Source: DATCHW01 sp963806045 (GTDB lineage: Bacteria; Bacteroidota; Ignavibacteria; Tepidaquicellales; Tepidaquicellaceae). From it: a stretch of DNA of 64,000 nt. Under the pieces are notes generated by a model. The model worked only from the letters and a program-made list of their open reading frames with translations, was not told the DNA's origin and searched no databases. Positions 57,370 to 64,000 of this stretch are shown here, in pieces. The stretch lies in contig CAWDWP010000020.1 of assembly GCA_963806045.1 (NCBI GenBank), positions 1 through 64,000 on the forward strand, given 5' to 3'. The first letter of the stretch is position 1. Each line of letters opens with the position of its first letter. The position numbers and the translations under genes were made by a program.

Positions 57370-57806
57370 ATGTATTTTAAAATTTCAGATTATTATTTAT
57401 TGTATAACAATTTCTACTTTTTACTTTTTTGCTTTATCGTTCTTTCATCCTTCCCCCCTTTAATCAAAGTCAATGAGCCTCGTGGAGGGGGCTAGGGGGG
57501 TTTTTCTTTTTGCTCTTTTTCTTTTGTTTTTTTTTAAAAAAATGTTACTTTATAAACCGTTAAAACGGTTAAATATCTGTATTGTTCTTCTATCCCCACG
57601 GTTGAAACCGTGGGCTGCTTAATTATTATTATATTGTTATTTATTCTTTACTAATTGCTCTTTCTTTCTCACGTCTTACATTTGACGTTTTACTCTTTTC
57701 ATCGTTTATTATTCTGTTTTTTTCTTTTACTTTTCACCTTTTACTGCTTTACTTTCTATTACTTATTAACTTATTCATTAATTCATTATTTATTACTATT
57801 GCTCTT
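57370..57806. repeat. Repeat-filled gap inside the suf operon
   Basis: No gene. It contains TTACTTTTT-type phrases, a C6/G6 inverted pair (CCCCCC near 57453-57458 with GGGGGG near 57495-57500), AACCGTT/AACGGTT (57555-57570) and the perfect hairpin CCCACGGTT-GA-AACCGTGGG (57595-57614), then degenerate TTATTAAC/TTCATTAATTC runs. It is unusual to find 437 bp of repeats between sufB and sufC. Confidence 0.7.
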
Positions 57807-59252
57807 TTATCCCACGCTTCCTTCAAGACTTATCGCCAGCAATTTTTGTGCTTCCACTGCAAATTCCATCGGCAGCTGATTAAGCACTTCCTTTGCATAG
57901 CCATTTACAATCAATGCCACTGCATCTTCCTGCGATAACCCTCTTTGATTGCAATAAAATAAAATATCTTCATTTATCTTAGATGTTGTTGCTTCGTGTT
58001 CTACTATCGCACTCGGATTCTTAATTTCAAAATAAGGAAATGTATGTGCTCCGCATTTATCGCCCATCAGAAGTGAATCGCACTGTGAATAGTTTCTGGC
58101 ATTTTCTGCTTTTTCAGAAACTTTCACAAGTCCGCGGTAGCTATTATTACTGAATCCCGCAGAGATACCTTTTGAAACAATCCTGCTCTTTGTGTTTTTT
58201 CCTATGTGCAGCATTTTCGTTCCTGTATCCGCTTGCTGGTAGTTATTAGTCATTGCGACGGAATAAAATTCACCAACTGAATTGTCACCTTTCAGAATAC
58301 AGCTTGGATATTTCCACGTGATTGCGGAACCGGTTTCAACCTGCGTCCAGGATATTTTTGAATTCACACCTGCGCACATTCCTCTTTTGGTTACAAAATT
58401 ATAAACTCCGCCTTTGCCTTCCTTATCTCCGGGATACCAGTTCTGGACAGTAGAATATTTTATTTCAGCATTATCGAAAGCTATAAGCTCAACCACGGCG
58501 GCATGCAATTGATTCTCGTCTCTCATCGGTGCTGTGCATCCTTCAAGATAACTCACGTAACTTCCTTCATCGGCAACTATCAGTGTTCTTTCAAACTGAC
58601 CCGTATTAGCCGCATTTATTCTGAAATATGTTGAAAGCTCCATCGGACATCTAACACCTTTGGGAATATATACAAATGAACCATCAGTGAAAACTGCAGC
58701 ATTTAATGCAGCAAAGAAATTGTCAGCGTATGGTACAACAGAACCAAGATATTTTTTCACCAGGTCGGGATGTTCTTTTATTGCTTCGTTCATCGAGCAA
58801 AAAATAATCCCGAGTTCTTTTAATTTTTCTTTGTATGTAGTAATAACAGAAACGCTGTCCATTACAGCATCAACTGCAACACCTGCAAGGAATAACTGCT
58901 CTTCGAGAGGTATTCCGAGTTTATCGTATGCCTTTTTTATATCAGGGTCAAGGTCATCTATACTTTTTAAAGTTTTCGCATTTTTCGGAGCCGAATAGAA
59001 AATTATTTTCTGAAAATCAATTTCCGGGTAATGAACATTCGCCCACTCAGGTTCTTTCATTGTCAGCCAGTGCCTGTATGCCTTCAGTCTCAAATCAAGC
59101 ATAAATTCAGGTTCTTTCTTCTTCTTGGTTATGAACCGTATTATATCTTCATTCAGTCCCATAGGAGCAGAATCAGTTTCAAGTTCGGAAGTAAATCCGT
59201 ACTTGTATTCACTACCGGTCATTCTTTCCAGTATTACATCTTCTTCTGCCAT
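57807..59252 (-). CDS. sufB: SufB scaffold protein
   Basis: 481 residues. FSNNSYRGLVKVSEKAENARNYSQCDSLLMGDKCGAHTFPYFEIKNP includes the conserved Cys/His cluster ligands (given in parts: NYSQCDSLLMG, KCGAHTFPY). VDAVMDSVSVITTYKEKL and GSFVYIPKGVRCPMELSTYF are family blocks, and the end is ALIVNGYAKEVLNQLPMEFAVE. The first gene of the suf operon (B-C-D-S-E-T) in the minus direction, with a palindrome 56 bp upstream of its start. Confidence 0.96.
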   Translation of the reverse strand: MAEEDVILERMTGSEYKYGFTSELETDSAPMGLNEDIIRFITKKKKEPEFMLDLRLKAYRHWLTMKEPEWANVHYPEIDFQKIIFYSAPKNAKTLKSIDDLDPDIKKAYDKLGIPLEEQLFLAGVAVDAVMDSVSVITTYKEKLKELGIIFCSMNEAIKEHPDLVKKYLGSVVPYADNFFAALNAAVFTDGSFVYIPKGVRCPMELSTYFRINAANTGQFERTLIVADEGSYVSYLEGCTAPMRDENQLHAAVVELIAFDNAEIKYSTVQNWYPGDKEGKGGVYNFVTKRGMCAGVNSKISWTQVETGSAITWKYPSCILKGDNSVGEFYSVAMTNNYQQADTGTKMLHIGKNTKSRIVSKGISAGFSNNSYRGLVKVSEKAENARNYSQCDSLLMGDKCGAHTFPYFEIKNPSAIVEHEATTSKINEDILFYCNQRGLSQEDAVALIVNGYAKEVLNQLPMEFAVEAQKLLAISLEGSVG

Positions 59253-59307
59253 AAGTTAGTTATTTTTAGTTATTAATATCACCATTACATTTACATTTTT
59301 GAAACAG

Positions 59308-59320
59308 GACTAAATTAGTC
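59308..59320. promoter_or_regulatory. Possible suf operator
   Basis: GACTAA-A-TTAGTC is a perfect 13-bp palindrome 56 bp upstream of the sufB start. Rrf2-family regulators of suf/isc operons often bind such ACTAA/TTAGT-type dyads. No Rrf2 gene lies in the window, so the link is only positional. Confidence 0.4.
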
Positions 59321-59412
59321 GTATTTCACTTCAAAAAAAAGTCACATATATTTAATGCGACTTATATCAATTTAAACCTATCGAAAACATTAAAAGTTCA
59401 GATAAAAGCTAA

Positions 59413-59458
59413 GGGCAGACACCCTCCAAAAAAACGGAGGGCAGACTCAGGTCTGCCC
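59413..59458. repeat. Competing hairpins upstream of sufB
   Basis: GGGCAGAC occurs twice (59413-59420, 59439-59446), and one GTCTGCCC (59451-59458) can pair with either; CCCTCC/GGAGGG form another stem between them. Read on the minus strand this could be the terminator of the 59566 gene or part of the suf leader. The rest of 59253-59565 has TAATTACTAATTATTAATTA repeats but no gene. Confidence 0.6.
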
Positions 59459-59565
59459 CTATAAATAATTTATTTTAACTTGTAAATCCTGTTAATCCTT
59501 GTCTTAAGCTCTACAAATTACTTTCGGCTTTTCTTAATTACTAATTATTAATTACTAATTGATTA

Positions 59566-60201
59566 TCATTCCCCTCTTTTCGCCCTATCAGAAAAATTTA
59601 TCTTTATTTCTTTCCATTCCTTCGAATCCTCATCAAAATATTTTATTATCATAACTTTATCACCATCCATTTCTTCGAAGTTAATGCCGAAATTATGATG
59701 GTCAATATCAAAATCTTCCATATCCATATCCTCCAGGTCATCAAGATGCGAGAGAGAGTTGTTCACCGAAAGTTCAATTTCTTTATCGAGATCTTTCAAT
59801 GAGTGATTTATCGTTTCATCCAGATTATCAAGGTTGATTTCGATATTTATATCAGACGGAAGTGAATCATTCATAATAATTAAATCTCTGTTCAATGAAT
59901 CTAACTTGATATGCATATGCTCAAGCCTGTCGTGCAAACGGTTCATCCTCACATCAATCGAATCATTCTTGCCCATAATCTTGATTTTCATCTTATCAAG
60001 CTTATCGTGAATCTTATGCTGAAGTTTTTCCTGAAAATCATCTCCTATATTAATATGAATCCTCCTATCATCCCTGTCACGATGCCTGTGGGAATAGTTA
60101 TCGCCATGGAAAAAAAACGGGGGTGGAAAAACTCCGCATCCGGAAACAAATATTATCAGCGAAGCTGAAATAAAAATTAAAGAGTACTTTATTCTGTTCA
60201 T
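59566..60201 (-). CDS. His/Asp-rich helical lipoprotein
   Basis: 211 residues. The signal MNRIKYSLIFISASLIIFVSGCG has lipobox SGC. The mature part opens with a His/Arg/Asp-rich stretch (HGDNYSHRHRDRDDRRIH), then a long amphipathic helix (FQEKLQHKIHDKLDKMKIKI, RLHDRLEHMHIKLDSLNRDL), an acidic segment DDLEDMDMEDFDIDHH and a basic end. The composition suggests metal binding and a coiled coil. No known family. Possible periplasmic metal buffer or envelope-stress protein. Confidence 0.7.
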   Translation of the reverse strand: MNRIKYSLIFISASLIIFVSGCGVFPPPFFFHGDNYSHRHRDRDDRRIHINIGDDFQEKLQHKIHDKLDKMKIKIMGKNDSIDVRMNRLHDRLEHMHIKLDSLNRDLIIMNDSLPSDINIEINLDNLDETINHSLKDLDKEIELSVNNSLSHLDDLEDMDMEDFDIDHHNFGINFEEMDGDKVMIIKYFDEDSKEWKEIKINFSDRAKRGE

Positions 60202-60376
60202 GACTTTATAAAATTTATTTTTTTAAAATTTTTTTATTAGCTCCTTTTACTTAATTTACCTTACGTATTTCTCCCCCATTTGTTACCAAATTCCTGCTTC
60301 CTTCTCTTTTTTGCTCTTTAATTATCGAAGATCCTACCGGGACGGACTATTTATTAATTATTAATTATTCATTGTC

Positions 60377-60425
60377 CTCTATACGCTCTACACACTCTAT
60401 ACACTCTATACACTCTATACACTCA
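60377..60425 (-). repeat. 9-bp tandem array (GAGTGTATA type, minus strand), five to six units
   Basis: On the plus strand CTCTATACG, CTCTACACA and CTCTATACA three times, then CTCATACCA. On the minus strand this reads as the GAGTGTATA family, and the TGA stop of the DUF932 gene lies within its first unit. Confidence 0.88.
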
Positions 60426-61430
60426 TACCAACATCTCCCCCGCAACCTGCTCCACCAGAGCTCTCTTGTATATATTGTATCCCTTCGCACTTGAGGTGAT
60501 AAAATTAAAAAGCGCATATTTTGTGGAATCGAATCCCTCAAATTTACTTATGGTATTTTCTTCATATACCTTCATAAGCTTATGCGCTTCCTGATAGCCC
60601 AGCATTCCCGAAAGTTTTCTGCCCGCTTCTTCTATAGTCTTTTTATCCGCTTTGGACTGATTTAATAATTTAAGTTTATTAATTATATGTTCCCTTGATT
60701 CCCCTATTTTTTTTATTGAGCTTTTTATATAATCGAAAACCTCATTTCTGTTTAAATTATAATGTATTAAAGTCTTGTTGCCGCTGTTAACCGCCGCAAC
60801 CGCTCCGTTACTGCAGATGTATCTCAAAATGTAATGTGATATTTTCAAAGCCATAAAACCCGTCTCGGAATTGAACAAATTAAATCCGAATCCGCAATCG
60901 TCTCCCGGTATAGGTGCGACTTTACATTCCTCCTGTGAATATATCCTCATGCAAAAGTCATCCCTGGAAACTTCTGAGATTCCAGCTTCCGAGCACATCT
61001 CCAGTATATCCAGGTCAGGTATGTCTGTATATTTTTCGCTTGTTATGGTCAGGGCTTCATCATTTTCAAGTTTTACGGAAACATATGGCGAATTAATATT
61101 GAGCAAAAAGTCATTCGCAGCCGATACTATTGTTTCAGTGCTGAGTCTGGGGAGCAAATGAACCGGAAAACTGTACCATTTCAGGAGTTTATATAAAAAA
61201 GTCCTTCTTACCCGATATCTTTCAGAGACTCCGTTATTTCTGTGAAGATATAAATTTTCAGATTTACTGCCCGTTCCTGTCTTCAGGCATAGAGTTGCAG
61301 GGCTGGTCTTTATTATTCGTCTTTCAACTGACTTAAGGTGATTAATCACCATTTCAGGTTTGCAAAGAACAAACATTTTTTCTTCCGGGAATTTCATAAT
61401 TTTAGTTTTCATTTCGTTGAAATATAGCAC
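60423..61430 (-). CDS. DUF932 family protein
   Basis: 335 residues from a GTG at 61430; an ATG at 61412 is the other candidate. The core GFGFNLFNSETGFMALKISHYILRYICSNGAVA is the DUF932 signature, preceded by VSRDDFCMRIYSQEECKV and followed by a helical C-terminus (NKLKLLNQSKADKKTIEEAG). DUF932 proteins are typical of phages, plasmids and mobile islands; their role is unknown, with a possible link to DNA replication or repair. A palindrome lies 15-40 bp upstream of the start. It is divergent from the WYL regulator. Confidence 0.82.
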   Translation of the reverse strand: MLYFNEMKTKIMKFPEEKMFVLCKPEMVINHLKSVERRIIKTSPATLCLKTGTGSKSENLYLHRNNGVSERYRVRRTFLYKLLKWYSFPVHLLPRLSTETIVSAANDFLLNINSPYVSVKLENDEALTITSEKYTDIPDLDILEMCSEAGISEVSRDDFCMRIYSQEECKVAPIPGDDCGFGFNLFNSETGFMALKISHYILRYICSNGAVAAVNSGNKTLIHYNLNRNEVFDYIKSSIKKIGESREHIINKLKLLNQSKADKKTIEEAGRKLSGMLGYQEAHKLMKVYEENTISKFEGFDSTKYALFNFITSSAKGYNIYKRALVEQVAGEMLV

Positions 61431-61444
61431 ATCTGCGATCCCCG

Positions 61445-61470
61445 ATTAGTATCATCTTATGATATTATTT
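61445..61470. promoter_or_regulatory. Candidate operator upstream of DUF932
   Basis: ATTAGTATCAT-CTT-ATGATATTATT, an inverted repeat with 9 of 11 arm positions matching. It shares the core TAGTATCAT-N3-ATGATAYTA with the perfect palindrome at 62884-62910. The rest of 61431-61758 has AAGTCAAAGGTCAAAA and TTAATCCTGTTAATCC repeat phrases, and no gene. Confidence 0.55.
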
Positions 61471-61758
61471 CAAACAAAGTCAAAATTTAAAAGTCAAAGG
61501 TCAAAATTTAACTCAAAAGTTAAAACTTTTTCTTTTACCTCTACTTTTTCTTAGTGTTCTAAATGCCCTAAGTGTTTTATTTTTTTCCCGTTCATCCTGT
61601 TAATCCTGTCATTTTTTTTACAATGATTTTCACATTTTTTTAAAATATCTTCCCTTCAGGTCGTATTATTTAAAAAATTTATTTGTATTTCCGTATTTCG
61701 GGATGGAATCCGGTTCTTTCCATTAATCATTATTCATTAATCATTATTCATTATCTTT

Positions 61759-62619
61759 ATGTTTGATTTTCAAAACAAATTCAAGCGTCAGGTAGAAATC
61801 CTCGGGCTCTGCCTTGCTGACCACGTCACCTGCACCAATTCCTACTTCGAGGATATGTACGACGTAGAGCCACTCACCATCAAACGTGACCTTATGGACC
61901 TGCGCTCAAACGGAATAGACATCCACTCCTCAGGTAGAAAAGGAATCGAACTTTCACAGAAGCTCGAACCCGATAAACTCAAGGAAATCCTCATTCAGTA
62001 TCTCGGGCTCTGCTATACTATGAACTCTTACGACAAGCCGGTCGCATTGATGGTGAGAAAACTTAAAGGCAAAGCATTAAGCAATGTAGTTATTCTTCAG
62101 AAATGCATCGAAGACAGGAGAAAGGCAAACATTCTGTACGAAAAAGAAGCAAATGATTCAGGAAAAAAATGGCGGGAAATCTGTCCTGTCCAGATGTTCT
62201 CAAGCGATAATTACTGGCGTGTCCTTGCAATGGAAAACGAACGGATGAAGCAGTTTCATTTAAACAAAATACTCGATATCAAAGCGCTCGAGAGCAATTT
62301 CAAAGCGGTACCTAAGCAGGAAATTGACGAATTATTTCTTTATTCCTGGCGGAGCTGGCTCGGGTATGATAAATACGAAGTCCGGCTCCGGCTCTCAGCC
62401 GAATGGGCGGCGAAAACCAAACCAAGGCAGGTGATGATATACCAGGATATAACTGAAAATGAAGACGGCACTGTAGATTTAAAAATAACTGTGAACAGTT
62501 TGACAGAAATCGCAAGCTGGATAGTAAGCCGCGGCGAAGGAGTAACCGTCCTCGAGCCCGGAGAACTAAAGCAAATGGTAATCAACCTAGCCAAAGGCGC
62601 ATTGAAGAATTATAGTTGA
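61759..62619 (+). CDS. WYL-domain transcriptional regulator
   Basis: 286 residues. The N-terminal winged HTH is FKRQVEILGLCLADHVTCTNSYFEDMYDVEPLTIKRDLMDLRSNGIDIHSSGR. The WYL domain covers ~100-190 (ICPVQMFSSDNYWRVLAMENER, KQFHLNKILDIKAL), and the C-terminal WCX-like extension is YEVRLRLSAEWAAKT ... LTEIASWIVSRGEGVTVLEPGELKQMVIN. WYL regulators sense ligands such as nucleotides or ssDNA, and many control phage-defence or DNA-damage genes. It lies between the DUF932 gene and a decayed nuclease gene; palindromes flank both sides. Confidence 0.9.
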   Translation: MFDFQNKFKRQVEILGLCLADHVTCTNSYFEDMYDVEPLTIKRDLMDLRSNGIDIHSSGRKGIELSQKLEPDKLKEILIQYLGLCYTMNSYDKPVALMVRKLKGKALSNVVILQKCIEDRRKANILYEKEANDSGKKWREICPVQMFSSDNYWRVLAMENERMKQFHLNKILDIKALESNFKAVPKQEIDELFLYSWRSWLGYDKYEVRLRLSAEWAAKTKPRQVMIYQDITENEDGTVDLKITVNSLTEIASWIVSRGEGVTVLEPGELKQMVINLAKGALKNYS

Positions 62620-62688
62620 AAATATTACACTTCCTTTTGCGTATGAATAAATTATTTGAAAGTATCATTTAAAGTAAAATTTTTTAAA

Positions 62689-62889
62689 ATGACAGGTCTA
62701 ATAAAAGATATAGAATACAAAAATTGGTTTGAAGATTTAAAACAAAAAGTCTCACAACTTGTGTGACAATTACAAGGTGATGAAAAACAAAGCTTTAAAT
62801 TAGTCCAACAACTTGTTGGACTAATTCCCTGGGTCACAATAATAATGCCTGAAAAAACTCACATAACACCACGAAAATGTTTTAAATAG
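62689..62889 (+). pseudogene. Decayed DUF1016/YhcG-like PDDEXK nuclease fragment
   Basis: An ATG frame reads MTGLIKDIEYKNWFEDLKQK, VSQLV, stop TGA, and then in the same frame QLQGDEKQSFKLVQQLVGLIPWVTIIMP to a TAG at 62887-62889. The first part resembles the DUF1016 N-terminus (YKNW-x-x-x-LK), the second the QQLV-x-x-IPW-x-x-x-x-I block, so most of the gene between them is missing. Two imperfect palindromes lie inside. The family link rests on short matches, and the fragment is certainly not a full protein. Confidence 0.4.
62749..62826. repeat. Two REP-like palindromes in the nuclease fragment
   Basis: GTCTCACAA-C-TTGTGTGAC (62749-62767, one mismatch) and AATTAGTCCAACAA-C-TTGTTGGACTAATT (62798-62826, perfect, 29 bp). 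They share the core CAACTTGTK. They might be inserted palindromic elements and could be the reason for the decay of the frame. Confidence 0.6.
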
Positions 62890-62910
62890 TATCATTAAAT
62901 GATACTATTT
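62884..62910. promoter_or_regulatory. Perfect 27-bp palindrome, candidate WYL operator
   Basis: AAATAGTATCATT-A-AATGATACTATTT. The inner part matches the TAGTATCAT-N3-ATGATAYTA core found in front of the DUF932 gene. It is 128 bp upstream of the TPR gene start. A half-site AGTATCAT also occurs near 62661. Confidence 0.55.
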
Positions 62911-62963
62911 CCGGAATGAGTTTTCGTATATTACAGCATCATAAATGGTTACGGTTTGTATGG

Positions 62964-62997
62964 CTTGCAGTTTCTGCACACGGGAATTGTATCTTTG
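62964..62997 (+). promoter_or_regulatory. Bacteroidota-like promoter of the TPR gene
   Basis: TATCTTTGC at 62990-62998 fits the TAnnTTTG element, with CTTG at 62964-62967 as the -33 element (spacer 22 bp, slightly long). It lies 40 bp upstream of the TPR ATG and 54 bp downstream of the palindrome. The other bases in 62620-63038 not listed as features carry nothing recognisable. Confidence 0.45.
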
Positions 62998-63038
62998 CAC
63001 ATTATTAATTTTAAGCAAAAAAGGAGGAAATATAAATT

Positions 63039-64000
63039 ATGGACCCAATGCTCGATGTTGCTATTAATCTCTGCGAAGAAGGCTCCTACAACGAAGCCCT
63101 CGAAATTCTGAATAAGTTTATTCCCGGGAATCCGGACTGCGTCTCTGCTTACATTACCCGTTCAGACTGCTTTTTATTTACTAAAGACTACGAATCATCA
63201 CTAAAAGACCTCGATAATGCGCTGAAGCTCGAGCCGAAAAACATCGATTATCTGCTCAGGAAAGCAAAAGTTCTTTCTTCCGGTATGGGAAAAGCGGATG
63301 ATGCGTTGAAGGTGATTAAAAAAGTCCTGAGAATAAATAAAAACTGCTGCCTCGCTTATGAAGATATGGGACATATTTATCTCGAAATTGTCCGGAATTA
63401 TAAACTTGCCGTGGAAAATTTTACAAACGCGATGAAATATTGTGAAGATACACTTGCAAAAGCGGAAATTCAGTTTTACAGGGCAAAGACTTATATTGAA
63501 ATGAAGATATATAATCTTGCATTAAAGGATTTTGATAAGGCGGGGATGATTTTACCTGATGATGTTCGCCTGCGGCTCGGCAGAGGTTTTGTTTTTGAAG
63601 CAATGAAAAGATTTAGTGAAGCACTGGTAGAATATCATAAGGCACTGGAAATTGACCCCTTAAATTCAGATACCATACACTCGATAATTAATGTTTACTA
63701 TGGTATGGAAAATCTTACTGAACTTGTGGAATTCTGCGATGATATTCTTAATCTGGATCCGGGCTATATTTATGTGATGTGCGAAAAAGCCAATGCAATG
63801 ATTTCACTCGGCTATGCCGAGGAAGCTGTGAAGTTCATTGAGGAAAGCGAAATATATGTTACGGAATACCGTCATAACTATATTTCAAAACGGGCAATAA
63901 TTTATCATAAAGCAGGCTATTATAAAAAATCCAATGAGGATTTAAAATATGCTAATTCGAATATCCTGTTTGAAGGCGCATACAATTCTATGTTCGGAAT
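63039..64000 (+). CDS. TPR-repeat protein, partial (runs off the window)
   Basis: Open from ATG 63039 to the window end, ~320 residues and still open. AAGGAGG lies 8 bp before the ATG, a strong site. The sequence is a series of TPR units: EEGSYNEALEILNKFIPGNP, AYITRSDCFLFTKDYESSLK, DLDNALKLEPKNIDYLLRKA, AYEDMGHIYLEIVRNYKLAV, EAMKRFSEALVEYHKALEID. No signal peptide, so it is cytoplasmic. It is probably a protein-protein adaptor; the C-terminal part, outside the window, may hold another domain. Confidence 0.88.
   Translation, partial: MDPMLDVAINLCEEGSYNEALEILNKFIPGNPDCVSAYITRSDCFLFTKDYESSLKDLDNALKLEPKNIDYLLRKAKVLSSGMGKADDALKVIKKVLRINKNCCLAYEDMGHIYLEIVRNYKLAVENFTNAMKYCEDTLAKAEIQFYRAKTYIEMKIYNLALKDFDKAGMILPDDVRLRLGRGFVFEAMKRFSEALVEYHKALEIDPLNSDTIHSIINVYYGMENLTELVEFCDDILNLDPGYIYVMCEKANAMISLGYAEEAVKFIEESEIYVTEYRHNYISKRAIIYHKAGYYKKSNEDLKYANSNILFEGAYNSMFG

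Noticed and set aside
62764..62766. Recoded TGA (selenocysteine or read-through)
   Set aside because: The frame is a short remnant lacking most of the family domain; no SECIS-like element is apparent, and a nonsense mutation is simpler.

Overview
The window looks like chromosomal DNA of a low-GC, free-living Gram-negative bacterium of the Bacteroidota/Chlorobiota/Ignavibacteriota group, most likely an ignavibacterium (inference). The grounds are seven secreted proteins ending in a type IX secretion (T9SS) C-terminal domain with the YPNPFNP motif, many MKK-type signal peptides and outer-membrane barrels, at least one TAnnTTTG-like promoter, and a SUF system. No phage, plasmid or CRISPR locus is seen. 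One decayed IS1182-type element and one decayed DUF1016-type nuclease gene are the only mobile-type traces.

Layout. 0.3-6.4 kb: three minus-strand T9SS-exported proteins, two of which share an almost identical 3' module (CTD plus terminator). 6.6-13.5 kb: TMEM175-like channel, a lone RND efflux permease, tRNA-Phe(GAA), another T9SS repeat protein and a secreted papain-type peptidase. 13.7-24.4 kb: small asparaginase, a large YCF48-like/cleaved-adhesin T9SS protein, secreted unknowns, a TPR lipoprotein and a T9SS subtilase. 24.4-25.1 kb: IS remnant between two copies of a hairpin repeat. 25.1-33.9 kb: acs, an outer-membrane barrel protein, hflX, an acyl-CoA dehydrogenase, ispH and a DUF4159 protein. 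34-41.3 kb: barrel and lipoprotein, hybrid histidine kinase, then an AMP-ligase/ACP/oxoamine-synthase cluster. 41.4-47.3 kb: ygiD-type dioxygenase, a secreted FSGxDAW repeat protein, two tandem tiny secreted paralogues, and an 0.8-kb gene-free stretch with structured RNA candidates. 47.5-53 kb: large T9SS repeat protein, RNase H protein, NADP-type isocitrate dehydrogenase, pterin dehydratase. 53.1-59.3 kb: complete sufB-C-D-S-E-SufT operon. 59.5-64 kb: lipoprotein, DUF932 protein, WYL regulator, decayed DUF1016 fragment and a TPR protein cut by the window end.

Two properties cut across the window. First, at least twelve genes or gene joints carry a single-base frameshift. Merging the two frames with a one-base correction gives a length divisible by three and a normal family length each time, so sequence error is more likely than mass pseudogenisation. 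Seven of the twelve are most simply an extra base in an AAA or TTT run. Second, the spaces between genes are filled with short degenerate repeat phrases. These include phased 9-bp tandem arrays (GAGTGTATA and TTATTAAGT types) that begin at or a few bases after stop codons, TAATTAGTAAT-type blocks, and dispersed perfect hairpins.

The best candidates for something undescribed are these: the DUF932/WYL locus with a matching palindrome in front of DUF932 and near the decayed nuclease; the ligase-ACP-Kbl cluster; the FSGxDAW repeat protein; the tandem tiny secreted proteins; the 46.1-46.2 kb small RNA candidate; and the stop-codon-abutting nonamer arrays.
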